A DNA stretch of 64,000 nucleotides from Limnoperna fortunei. Its lineage: Eukaryota > Mollusca > Bivalvia > Mytilida > Modiolidae. Location: the NCBI GenBank assembly GCA_944474755.1, contig OX104111.1, positions 113,342,545 through 113,406,544 on the forward strand. Direction: 5' to 3'. The notes beneath the pieces were generated by a model. It saw only the letters and a program-made list of their open reading frames with translations, was not told the origin of the DNA and ran no database searches. The position numbers and the translations under genes were made by a program. Positions 8,541 to 17,470 of this stretch are shown here, in pieces (position 1 is the first letter of the stretch; the number at the start of each line of letters is the position of its first letter).

Positions 8541-9235
8541 AGACTTAACGGGTTTTATTAGTTTTAATTCTGTTTTGCATTGTTTTTCTACTTTTGGTAT
8601 TTTGGCGGCTCAAGTCACGTTATCAAAACGTCAAGAGACAATGACGTCAAGTTCCGATTTCATTCATATTTATGTGTGTCTGTGTGAACGTAGTGCATTT
8701 GCAGTGTTTGAAATGAAGTAAAAATACAAATATAAAAGACAGAGAATATTCCTTTGTGGAATAACATAAACTGATTACTCGTGAACATACATTAGCAACG
8801 CACAAACAATACACCCTGCGACGTTAGCAACGAAGCCGGTGGCATGGGATTTGTACCGACGGGTAACCGACCAGTCAAAAGACCGCTTTTGTTACAAGCC
8901 GGGATAAGATTATATATCTCCTGGTCTAATATTGATATTTGCCCTATTCTCCAGCAGACCTTATATGTCGTTTTCACTTAATTCAGACCTGGATAAATGG
9001 AACACCGCAAGTTGGCCGAAGAATTCATGATATAGGTTTATGACCTCCTTAACTCCCATCTTATTTTACCATACGCCCATGGCGATTGAAATAGGTGGGA
9101 AATTCCAGCAGGCGAAGAGATTTTTACCTTATCGGTCATTTTCCCTTAATTCAGAACGGAATTATTATATATCTGAAACTAATAAAGTTAAGCTTTTACA
9201 ATTTTAGTTGTTTAAAACATGGAAAAATCTATTCG
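8541..9235. other. Intergenic region with an internal diverged duplication
   Basis: A segment near 8957-8992 (CAGCAGACC, then CTTAATTCAGA) recurs in diverged form near 9104-9160, suggesting two decayed copies of one repeat. The 61-codon minus-strand frame (8792-8977) has no recognisable features. A TGACGTCA site occurs near 8641. No supported gene. Confidence 0.35.
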
Positions 9236-9237
9236 AA

Positions 9238-9304
<67 letters not shown>
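9236..9304. repeat. (AATA)n microsatellite, about 17 copies
   Basis: An uninterrupted tetranucleotide AATA run of about 69 bp. Its purity suggests high length polymorphism. Confidence 0.98.
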
Positions 9305-9307
<3 letters not shown>

Positions 9308-9747
9308 TGTATGCATGTCCAATGCCCGACTTAAGAAAAAAAATTCGACATAATTATAAAAATATAATAAAACTGAATTAAAATTGTAATTTTTTAATTA
9401 GGATTCGTCTTAAATAATAAACTTTATTATTTTTATGATGCATTTTAAAATTTTTATATTGAGACAATTAGCAACCTATTCTAAAAATTTTACTAAATAA
9501 GAAAAGATAGTCACCGAAAAGTTTCGTTTTGAATAATAGAGTGTTAAGCGAGATAACTCTAGTTAAAATTTAATTACTCGAACTCGCCCAAATGAATATT
9601 ATTGTGGGCTGACTTATTGACGGCTAGAATTGCCGGCCAGTTTCACTCTGGTAGGGCTTACAACTGACACTGACTTCGTGCGTTTATTACATGGACACAT
9701 TTCTTTGTATTGATCTATATTAACACTAAATATGTGATAAAGTCAAG
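9305..9747. other. Intergenic AT-rich region
   Basis: No coding or structural feature is seen; the sequence is mostly A/T homopolymer-like runs. Confidence 0.4.
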
Positions 9748-10194
9748 TAAAACCGACTGTCGTTTAATGCCAGCAGATGTTAAACCGCTGTAGTTAAATG
9801 CCAGCAGATGTAAAACCGACTGTCGTTAAATGCCAGCAGATGTTAAACCGCTGTCGTTAAATGCCAGCAGATGTTAAACCGCTGTCGTTAAATGTCAGCA
9901 GATGTTAAACCGACTGTCGTTAAATGCCAGCAGATGTTAAACCGACTGTCGTTAAATGCCAGCAGATGTTAAACCGCTGTCGTTAAATGCCAGCAGATGT
10001 TAAACAGCTGTCGTTAAATGCCAGCAGATGTTAAACCGCTGTCGTTAAATGCCAGCAGATGTTAAACCGACTGTCGTTAAATGCCAGCAGATGTTAAACC
10101 GACTGTCGTTAAATGCCAGCAGATGTTTAACCGACTGTCGTTAAATGCCAGCAGATGTTAAACAGCTGTCGTTAAATCCAGCAGATGTTAAACA
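9748..10194. repeat. Minisatellite, 30-32 bp unit, 14 copies
   Basis: Fourteen copies of a unit with the core GTTAAATGCCAGCAGATGTT. The linker occurs as CCGCTGTCG, CCGACTGTCG or CAGCTGTCG; the one-base length difference makes units of about 31 and 32 bp that are interspersed. The outermost units differ most (first AACCGACTGTCGTTTAATGC, last lacking a G). No function is evident. Confidence 0.95.
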
Positions 10195-10691
10195 TGTCAA
10201 TGTTATTGCTCTCCAAATTGTGAATATGGTTATTAGTATGGAAATATGTACTAGTAAATGCTTTAAAAGTAGGACCAATTTGATCAAAACCAAAATTTAG
10301 TGCAGTCAACAATTATATTAGTTGAATTGTTCATTAACGGAAATCGTATTAACAATATGATAAGTAAGGATATGGGCGTGGTCATAAGTAACAGTAAGTG
10401 CCTAAAATTGTCTTTAGTTTTATAAGAAGGTATATTTATTATTTTAGACATGTGAATCTTGAGGCCTAGTTGGCGGCCATTTTTAGAATAGAATAAACTT
10501 TGTAGAAAACCTTCCAATTAACCATCTGACCAATATTGGTTTCAGTTGGTTTGACAGTTTCTGAGAAAAGTCCTTTTTTGCAGTGATCTTTTTTGCAGAT
10601 AGGAATAAAAAGCAGTTTTATTGTGCTTCGATAAGTTGCGTGGTTTAAGAAGAGAAATTTGAAGATTTCCAAATAAGGAAAGCAATGGTAG
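10195..10691. other. Unassigned sequence left of the SINE
   Basis: Short minus-strand frames at 10284-10517 and 10466-10672 overlap in different frames and have no recognisable motif. The SINE splits this stretch from 10986 onward, so both flanks probably belonged to one older sequence. No supported gene. Confidence 0.35.
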
Positions 10692-10707
10692 CCGATGGAA
10701 TCAATGT

Positions 10708-10969
10708 TTGTTTGTTTGTTTGAATATTGTAAAACGCAACTTTCAGCAATTTTTCAGCTATATCATGGCGTCCAGTTTTTATCGGGGAGGAAGCCGGAGT
10801 ACCCGGATAAAAACCCCGACCTTCGGTAGGAAATCTGGCAATCCTTGTCAATTAAAATTGGAGTCGAGTGTACCCTGCAAGCAGTAAGACTCGAACCCGC
10901 AACCTCAGTGTTGACAGACGACGTCATCAATATTAGACGAACTACCTTAACCACTCTGCGATCGAGGCC
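10708..10969 (-). mobile_element. Full-length tRNA-derived SINE with target-site duplications
   Basis: Read on the minus strand, it starts GGGGCCTCGATCGCAGAGTG, a tRNA-like head, with an A-box-like TCGCAGAGTGG and a B box GGTTCGAGTCT. A body follows (CTTCCTCCCCGATAAAAACT), then GACGCCATGATATAGCTGAA and an AAAC-repeat tail (TTTG repeats at about 10706-10720 on the plus strand). A 16-bp perfect direct repeat, CCGATGGAATCAATGT, flanks it at 10692-10707 and 10970-10985, the hallmark of LINE-mediated insertion. The long gap between boxes suggests a Ser/Leu-type head with a long variable arm. The 3' part recalls molluscan SINE families as I remember them; no library was checked. The boundary is uncertain by one or two bases because the head's C run overlaps the duplication. 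Confidence 0.9.
10887..10961 (-). promoter_or_regulatory. SINE internal RNA polymerase III promoter (A and B boxes)
   Basis: The B box GGTTCGAGTCT (10887-10897, minus) differs from GGTTCGANTCC at one base. The A-box-like TCGCAGAGTGG (10951-10961) differs from TRGCNNAGTGG at one base. Order and spacing fit a tRNA-type internal promoter. Confidence 0.75.
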
Positions 10970-10985
10970 CCGATGGAATCAATGT

Positions 10986-11390
10986 AGACACAGGAACATC
11001 AAAAGGGGGCATCTAATGAACTTTGGTACCGAGATTGGTTTCTAGTGGCCCAATGGTTTCAGAAAAGAAGATTAAAATGTTGAAATTTACTTACGATAAC
11101 GGACCCCAAAGTGATGCAAATAGCCAAAAATCTTGTTTAATTTGAGTAGGTGACGTAACTGAGGACGTAAAAAGCTTATGAGTTGCATCTAAAAACCGAC
11201 ATCCTGAATGCCAGCAGTTCTAAAGGCGAGTAGGGGATGGGAAGAAGGAGCTAGTACCAATTACTAGTTTAAAAACTATTGGCTGCTTAGCGAAAATGCA
11301 CGTATCGTATTTAGCTAAATAAAACGCTTCAAATATATTTTCTGAAGACTTTTGTCAAACAAAATAGTCTCTAGAGATTGGATAAATATT
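10986..11390. other. Unassigned sequence between SINE and dioxygenase gene
   Basis: No supported gene. It lies downstream of the dioxygenase on the minus strand, so part may be its 3' untranslated region or 3' flank. I see no clear minus-strand AATAAA close to the stop codon. Confidence 0.35.
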
Positions 11391-11493
11391 TTGATAAATT
11401 GTGACGTTTATGTATCGTTTTGTCCCTTCCCATAGTACATTTGGATAAATCGTGACCTTTTATGTATCGTTTTGTCCCTTCCCATAGTACATT
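11391..11493. repeat. 51-bp tandem duplication spanning the dioxygenase stop codon
   Basis: Copy one (11391-11441) and copy two (11442-11493) share GATAAAT followed by GTGAC, then TATGTATCGTTTTGTCCCTT and CCCATAGTACATTT, with a few substitutions and one indel. Copy two contains the last coding codons and the stop of the dioxygenase. Copy one is an extra, presumably untranslated copy just downstream. Confidence 0.9.
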
Positions 11494-12491
11494 TCATACA
11501 CATTTTCAAAATCAGGAAGGACTTTGTATTCGAAATATTTTCGGACATATTTAACCATGTTGATCATGTAATGGCCGTACTTTTCTGGAATATGTTCCGG
11601 TCCGCCTTTAATGTATTTGGACATATAGTTAATCCCAATATCACTGTCGAATGCTGGTTCTAAGAAAAATGGCACCGAGTACCGATCTACTCCTATGTCT
11701 AATACTCTGTGTCTTGTTGCTTTGAATCGTCCATTCATCATTCTTGAGAACAGGTCACCAATATTGAAGACGAAACTGTTTGGCCTTGGTGCCACTGGAA
11801 TCCATTTACCTTCGGGACCAACAACTTCAAGTCCTTTGTAATTGAATAAACACAGAATAGTGAGAAAATTGCTGTCGGAATGATCTGGTGTGGTGAGAAC
11901 CTTTCCGTCCTCAATGCAGGCGTTTTCAGGTGGCGGGCCATTCCAAGGTGGATAATGCATTATTCTGAATGTACTGCATGGTTTATTCGTGAAAAGATGA
12001 ACAAAGGCATCTTCTTCTACACCAAGACCTCGTGCGGTAAGTCTGAGAATCTCCATAGCAGTCGAGTGACAAATGTTATACTGTTCCTGCAAGAACTGTT
12101 TAAAAGGGAATTCGCCTTCCTCTTCTGGCCAGGGTGTTTGCTCATAGAACCAGTTTTCAGGCTTGACAGTTTGGTCATTCAATGAAACATCACGACCAAA
12201 TTCAAAGCCTTCCTTACGACTTGGTTCTCCTTCCACAACGGGAAAGTATCCTCTGTATATATTCCTGTTTTCTGGAGCCCAAAAGTTTCTCATTATTTTA
12301 CGTTTGTATTCGATAGGCTTGTCGAAAAACCATTTACAACACTGAAACATCTTATCGAAGTCGATACCCTCGACATTATCGATATAAAGAAATCCTATAT
12401 TCTCTAAAGCGTCAATCATTTGTTTCGCTAATTCATCGCGATGTGTCTTAGACTTGGACAAGTCTATAATGGGCAGATCAGACGTCGTCAT
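11460..12491 (-). CDS. 2-oxoglutarate/Fe(II)-dependent dioxygenase (isopenicillin N synthase-like)
   Basis: Intact 343-residue protein in a single coding exon. Such enzymes use Fe(II), 2-oxoglutarate and O2 to oxidise small substrates in the cytosol; the substrate here cannot be told. The N-terminal DIOX_N-type region starts LPIIDLSK (about 6-13), with FLYIDNV at about 34-40. The catalytic jelly-roll carries the iron ligands HSD (His204, Asp206) in TTPDHSDSNFLT and His261 in KATRHRVL. RYS (Arg270, Ser272) supplies the usual 2-oxoglutarate carboxylate contact. NIGDLFSRMMNGRFK precedes the last His, as in the family. Length matches typical family members (about 300-370). I start at ATG 12491-12489 because the 27 codons upstream in frame (to 12572) are intron-like: an acceptor TTGTTACAG lies 10 bases before this ATG. 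The C-terminal end lies in a 51-bp tandem duplication. No mutation of a key residue is seen, so it is probably functional. Confidence 0.95.
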   Translation of the reverse strand: MTTSDLPIIDLSKSKTHRDELAKQMIDALENIGFLYIDNVEGIDFDKMFQCCKWFFDKPIEYKRKIMRNFWAPENRNIYRGYFPVVEGEPSRKEGFEFGRDVSLNDQTVKPENWFYEQTPWPEEEGEFPFKQFLQEQYNICHSTAMEILRLTARGLGVEEDAFVHLFTNKPCSTFRIMHYPPWNGPPPENACIEDGKVLTTPDHSDSNFLTILCLFNYKGLEVVGPEGKWIPVAPRPNSFVFNIGDLFSRMMNGRFKATRHRVLDIGVDRYSVPFFLEPAFDSDIGINYMSKYIKGGPEHIPEKYGHYMINMVKYVRKYFEYKVLPDFENVYEMYYGKGQNDT

Positions 12492-12501
12492 GGTATCAAT
12501 T

Positions 12502-12581
12502 CTGTAACAAGCAAAATAAATTTTTATTGTATTTGTCAGGAAACATATTGTGGTTGTGTAGACTAATTGCACAGTACTTAC
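12502..12581 (-). other. Predicted 5'UTR intron of the dioxygenase gene
   Basis: On the minus strand a donor ACT|GTAAGT begins at 12581 and an acceptor TTGTTACAG ends at 12502, giving an 80-bp AT-rich intron. The second exon then starts AATTGATACC just before the ATG. Both sites fit animal consensus. The upstream exon (from 12582 upward) would be non-coding. No transcript is available to confirm. Confidence 0.65.
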
Positions 12582-12937
12582 AGTTAATCAGCAGGGTATG
12601 GACAAATGTCCTCCGCCGCTGCAGTACCAGATTGCATAATAGTGGTGAGATACTAAAATGGGGAAATTTTGTTTGTGATATCTTTGGTTTTGCAAAATAA
12701 AAATAACCATGCAATTATATTTGGACTGTTAGATGGGAAAAGCCACCCTACCTTACATGATAAGACGTCATCAGAAGTGTAAACTTAAGTATAGAAATTG
12801 ATACAATTGGATTTAAATAATATTTAATATAAAAAGATTCCCTTGAAAAATATCATATAAAATCAGAAACTAAATTACATAATTGTGCATTTTAAGGATA
12901 TAATTGCACGAACGCACAAAGTGGAAGCGGTACAAAA
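12582..12937 (-). other. Upstream exon and putative promoter region of the dioxygenase gene
   Basis: This is the minus-strand upstream side of the gene. The untranslated first exon ends at 12582 and its start is not identifiable. A TATA-like AAATATAATT lies near 12712-12721, and a CRE-like TGACGTCT near 12764-12771. Both are single weak matches in AT-rich DNA. Confidence 0.3.
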
Positions 12938-13258
12938 TACGCCCGTCGAACAATTGACATTTTTTTTATAAATAAAGGGCCACAATACTGAAGTGGCAGA
13001 AGCAATTTGACTGGTTATCAATCTACGTTGAGATATAATGCCCATAATCATTTTCCCAAGTTTCATGAAGATCGGACAACTATTTTGATTTAGAGAGCGG
13101 ACAAGGCGAATTCGCCCTTTTTGTATAATAAAGGGCCATAAATCTGAAGTTTCATGAAATCGGACAACAATTAATCGAGTTAGATAGCGGACATTGCTGT
13201 GGACGCCGCCTGCCCGCCATGGGTGTTCCCATAATACGACCCGTTTTCAATGGGCGTA
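12938..13258. mobile_element. MITE-like repeat with internal duplication
   Basis: The ends 12938-12953 (TACGCCCGTCGAACAA) and 13243-13258, in reverse complement (TACGCCCATTGAAAAC), match at 13 of 16 bases. Inside are two diverged direct copies of AAAGGGCCAYAA and GTTTCATGAA(G)ATCGGACAAC followed by TAGAKAGCGGACA (about 12975-13100 and 13126-13192). The phrase order (AAAGGGCCATAA, then AGTTTCATGAA, then CGGACAA) recalls repeats common in bivalve genomes as I remember them. Short reading frames across it (12875-13066, 13180-13395) are not supported. No clear target duplication. Confidence 0.45.
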
Positions 13259-13764
13259 TAAAAATCTTCCAAAGGGTTAATACAGAACTTTACGACTGCA
13301 TTCTGGACAAGATTGACCACTATCAATTTGGACAAAAGCTTCGACTTATAATGAATTTGTCCCATTAAATATAAATATAAGGAAAAATTTAACATAAAAA
13401 ACTTAAGAGTAAAAACAAGCTCCGCAACATTAAATTAAGCTTACCCTGAATAAAACCAAGCTAAATACGAACATACCCAACTGCTCTTATTGTCTCTCCG
13501 CTCTGCTACGTGACAGATCGTTCACTCAACCGACAATCTGATAAACCCCAAGATATATCAGGGTAAATAGATATTGTAGTGACCTTTTGTCAGTGCCTTT
13601 TGTATTTTCATAAGACTTTATATCATTTTATAAATAAATAAAAGGACAAAAATATAATTTTAAAACTTCCTAAAAGCTACATGAAATCGAAATTTCTCTA
13701 CACAGATAATTACATGTAAAGAGATAATGTACCCGGAATGAACAATAAACAAATGCTTTATGCT
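13259..13764. other. Intergenic region
   Basis: No gene is recognised. The part near 13500-13600 has somewhat less AT-rich sequence (CGTTCACTCAACCGACAATC) that could be an old repeat, but no boundaries are visible. Confidence 0.35.
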
Positions 13765-14033
13765 ATCTGCTGACACCGCACCCCTCCCCCATCCCGACCC
13801 TGACAAGCTACTGTTGTTGGATTTTACTATCTGCTGACACCGCACCCCTCCCCCATCCCCCAACCTGACACTGACAAGCATACTGTTGTTGGATTTTGTT
13901 ATCTGCTGACACCGCACCCCTCCCCCATCCCCCAACCTGACACTGACAAGCATACTGTTGTTGGATTTTGTTATCTGCTGACACCGCACCCCTCCCCCAC
14001 CCCCCAACCTGACCCTGACAAGCATACTGTTGT
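13765..14033. repeat. Minisatellite, 64-72 bp unit, 4 copies
   Basis: Four units begin ATCTGCTGACACCGCACCCC at 13765, 13829, 13901 and 13973. The middle two are both 72 bp and nearly identical, the first is shorter by an 8-bp deletion, and the last diverges at its end. The unit is C-rich on the plus strand (CCCCTCCCCCATCCCCCAAC). Because 72 is a multiple of three, a repetitive minus-strand frame (13660-14055) stays open; I read it as an artefact. Confidence 0.95.
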
Positions 14034-14417
14034 ACACACTTATACTAACCTTCACTCTAACAAATACATATCAGGCCGTGTACGAGTGATTTATTGGGGC
14101 GATTTTTAATCTTATCTGACAACACGTGGTCGGTCTAGTTTCAAACTCTCATGTAAATAAACAAAAAGTACAACGTACCAAATAAAATTGTCCACTTGAC
14201 ATTAGTTTTAAAAATGCGAATAAATAAATTAGCTGATACAGTTAAATACAAATAAGAATACTTTATCGACAATAACCAAATGCTAAGGCAGATCGTGCAA
14301 TGCTTAATACACAAACAATTAATGACAGTTGTACCGTCATAAGACAATTCGATATTAAAAACGAACATAGACTCCATACGAACTCCATAGACGAACATAA
14401 CACCAAGACTGATTACT
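14034..14417. other. AT-rich spacer
   Basis: The minus-strand 85-codon frame (14141-14398) is hydrophobic and AT-driven with no recognisable motif. Nothing else is visible. Confidence 0.35.
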
Positions 14418-14464
14418 ATGTGTAGAATGTGCTAAAAATTAATGTGTAGAATGTGCTAAAAATT
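14418..14464. repeat. 24-bp direct tandem duplication
   Basis: Two head-to-tail copies of a 24-bp unit beginning ATGTGTAGAATGTGCTAAAA, identical over the 23 bases compared. Confidence 0.95.
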
Positions 14465-15009
14465 CTCGTTTTCAACCTGTCTCGTGTTGAATAAGGACAA
14501 AATCTTATTTCCACTTTCTTTGTTTTTCTTGTTGTGTTTGTCGTTTTGCTTTTATGCTTTGTTTGCTTAAAAATCATAATATTATCGCATCTTCCATTAA
14601 TCCTCTTTTAAACATACGACTTTTACAAATTTTACATGTAGTATAGCTGCTCTATTAGATCTTTTGTTTTATATAAATTTAACATAAGGTGGCATTTGTC
14701 CCCCCGTGTAGAACTCTCGATCTTTGTGTCGCGTGTCAAAACGGATTGTATCACTGCCCTGTAGTTGTCGTCCCTTGCTGAGCGGTCGGTTTATTAACTT
14801 TTCTGTTTAATAAAATAAAGAAGGAACTAAGTTTTGCTTTCTTAGTATGTCACATTATATGGTTTGCAATGTCATTGTTTGTAATGATAATAATGACGAA
14901 AGCATAGATGTATTAATTGCGTGCCAGCATTGTTTTGACTAATCAATACATCTATGTTAGTATTTCAGCTTAACCTCTCATCCAACTTCTCTCCTTCCCA
15001 TTATCAATG
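14465..15009. other. Intergenic region left of the satellite block
   Basis: No gene is seen. It holds a plus-strand TTAATAAAATAAAG (about 14808-14820) resembling a polyadenylation region, and the inverted repeat listed separately. Confidence 0.35.
14903..14956. repeat. 16-bp inverted repeat
   Basis: CATAGATGTATTAATT (14903-14918) and AATCAATACATCTATG (14941-14956) form a 16-bp stem with one mismatch around a 22-bp loop. It may be a remnant of transposon ends; no target duplication was identified. Confidence 0.7.
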
Positions 15010-15549
15010 CCGTGTTATGACTTGTACACAGATATAACCCACTCCACTCCAGCAGTCTTATGACTTGTACACAGATATAACCCACTCCACTCCAGCAGTG
15101 TTATGACTTGTACACAGATATAACACACTCCACTCCAGCAGTGTTATGACTTGTACACAGATATAACCAACTCCACTCCAGCAGTGGTATGCCTTGTACA
15201 CAGATATATCCCACTCCACTCCAGCAGTGTTATGACTTGTACACAGATATAACCCAGTCCACTCCAGCAGTGTTATGACTTGTATACAGATATAACCCAC
15301 TCCACTCCAGCAGTGTTATGACTTGTACAGATATAACCAACCCCACTCCAGCAGTGGTATGACTTGTACACAGATATAACCCACTCCACTCCAGCAGTGT
15401 TATGACTTGTACACAGATATATCCCACTCCACTCCAGCAGTGTTATGACTTGTACACAGATATCACCCACTCCACTCCAGCAGTGTTATGACTTGTACAC
15501 ATATATAACCAACTCCACTCCAGCAGTGATATGACTTGTACACAAATAT
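15010..15549. repeat. Minisatellite, about 43-bp unit, 13 copies
   Basis: Thirteen units of GTGTTATGACTTGTACACAG followed by ATATAACCCACTCCACTCCAGCA. Units vary at a few sites (GTGGTATG, GATATATCCC, ACCAACCCC) and one lacks three bases. The sequence is unrelated to the 64-bp satellite that starts 100 bp to the right. Minus-strand frames (15058-15470) are repeat artefacts. Confidence 0.97.
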
Positions 15550-15650
15550 AACTAACCCAACTTCCACAGATTATTACTTTTGCACTGATGTAACAAACGT
15601 ATTTATCTATGCTTTACCCAACTGAAGTAAGAATACATAGTACATGTGTA
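15550..15650. other. Satellite border with degenerate monomers
   Basis: Between the 43-bp and 64-bp arrays. The stretch ACCCAACTGAAGTAAGAATA (about 15617-15636) followed by CATAGTACATG aligns with ACCCAATGATGTAGGAATAG and AATAGTACAGCATG of the satellite. It therefore looks like a decayed monomer at the array edge. Confidence 0.5.
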
Positions 15651-16732
15651 TTTATCTACCACCAAATGATGTAGGAATAGTTACAGCATGATACAACGTC
15701 AGTGCCACTACACCACCCAATGATGTAGGAATAGTTGTGTAATAGTACTGCATGATACAACGTCATTGCCACTACACCACCCAATGATGTAGGAATAGTT
15801 GTGTAATAGTACAGCATGATACAACGTCAGTGCCACTACACCACCCAATGAGGTAGGAATAGTTGTGTAATAGTACTGCATGATACAACGTCAGTGCCAC
15901 TACACCACCCAATGATGTAGGAATAGTTGTGTAATAGTACAGCATGATACAACGTCAGTGCCACTACACCACCCAATGATGTAGGAATAGTTGTGTAATA
16001 GTACTGCATGATACAACGTCAGTGCCACTACACCACCCAATGATGTAGGAATAGTTGTGTAATAGTACAGCATGATACAACGTCAGTGCCACTACACCAC
16101 CCAATGATGTAGGAATAGTTGTGTAATAGTACAGCATGATACAACGTTAGTGCCACTGCACCACCCAATGATGTAGGAATAGTTGTGTAATAGTACTGCG
16201 TGATACAACGTCAGTGCCACTACACCACCCAATGATGTAGGAATAGTTGTGTAATAGTACAGCATGATACAACGTCAGTGCCTCTACACCACTCAATGAT
16301 GTAGGAATAGTTGTGTAATAGTACAGCATGATACAACGTCAGTGCCACTGCACCACCCAATGATGTAGGAATAGTTGTGTAATAGTACAGCATGATACAA
16401 AGTCAGTGCCACTACACCACCCAATGATGTAGGAATAGTTGTGTAATAGTACAGCATGATACAACGTCAGTGCCACTACACCACCCAATGACGTAGGAAT
16501 AGTTGTGTAATAGTACAGCATGATACAACGTCAGTGCCACTACACCACCCAATGATGTAGGAATAGTTGTGTAATAGTACAGCATGATACAACGTCAGTG
16601 CCACTTCACCACCCAATGATGTAGGAATAGTTGTGTAATAGTACAGCATGATACAACGTCAGTGCAACTACACCACCCAATGATGTAGGGATAGTTGTGT
16701 AATAGTACAGCATGATACAACGTCAATGCCAC

Positions 16733-16950
16733 TACACCACCCAATGAGGTAGGAATAGTTGTGTAATAGTACAGCATGATACAACGTCAGTGCCACTGCA
16801 CCACCCAATGATGTAGGAATAGTTACAGCATGATACAACGTCAGTGCCACTACACCACCCAACGATGTAGGAATAGTTACAGCATGATACAACGTCAGTG
16901 CCACTACACCACCCAATGATGTAGGAATAGTTGTGTAATAGTACAGCATG
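16733..16950. repeat. Short-monomer cassette (first instance)
   Basis: A GAGG-type 64-bp monomer is followed by two 54-bp monomers, the first with CTGCACC and the second with CCCAACGATG, then a normal monomer. The same order recurs near 20290, 27350, 29440, 38220, 39990, 45780, 53090, 62250 and 63460. A version without the GAGG marker occurs near 22980, 24490, 33190 and 49720. Single 54-bp units occur near 32190, 42935, 45550, 48140, 56220, 59860 and 60555. Confidence 0.9.
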
Positions 16951-17470
16951 ATACAACGTCAGTGCCACTGCACCACCCAATGATGTAGGAATAGTTGTGT
17001 AATAGTACAGCATGATACAACGTCAGTGCCACTACACCACCCAATGACGTAGGAATAGTTGTGTAATAGTACAGCATGATACAACGTCAGTGCCACTACG
17101 CCACCCAATGACGTAGGAATAGTTGTGTAATAGTACAGCATGATACAACGTCAGTGCCACTACACCACCCAATGATGTAGGAATAGTTGTGTAATAGTAC
17201 AGCATGATACAACGTCAGTGCCACTACACCACCCAATGATGTAGGAATAGTTGTGTAATAGTACTGCGTGATACAACGTCAGTGCCACTACACCACCCAA
17301 TGATGTAGGAATAGTTGTGTAATAGTACTGCATGATACAACGTCAGTGCCACTACACCACCCAATGATGTAGGAATAGTTGTGTAATAGTACAGCATGAT
17401 ACAACGTCAGTGCCACTACACCACCCAATGATGTAGGAATAGTTGTGTAATAGTACAGCATGATACAACG

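Noticed and set aside
8792..8977. 61-codon minus-strand ORF
   Set aside because: No homology is recognised and there are no splice or promoter signals, in a region with decayed duplicated repeats.
10887..10971. Genuine tRNA gene
   Set aside because: A and B boxes are present, but the rest does not fold as a complete tRNA by eye. It is joined to a SINE body and tail flanked by target duplications.
10645..11045. Several short ORFs on both strands
   Set aside because: They lie within or across the SINE and its target duplications.
11472..12345. Plus- and minus-strand ORFs overlapping the dioxygenase in other frames
   Set aside because: They are shadows of the real coding sequence, which has conserved catalytic residues.
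13660..14055. 131-codon repetitive minus-strand ORF
   Set aside because: It is kept open only because the minisatellite unit is 72 bp; flanking residues show no domain.
15058..15470. Repetitive minus-strand ORFs (YICVQVITLLEWSG type)
   Set aside because: They come from the 43-bp minisatellite; overlapping frames give related peptides, as expected for a tandem repeat.
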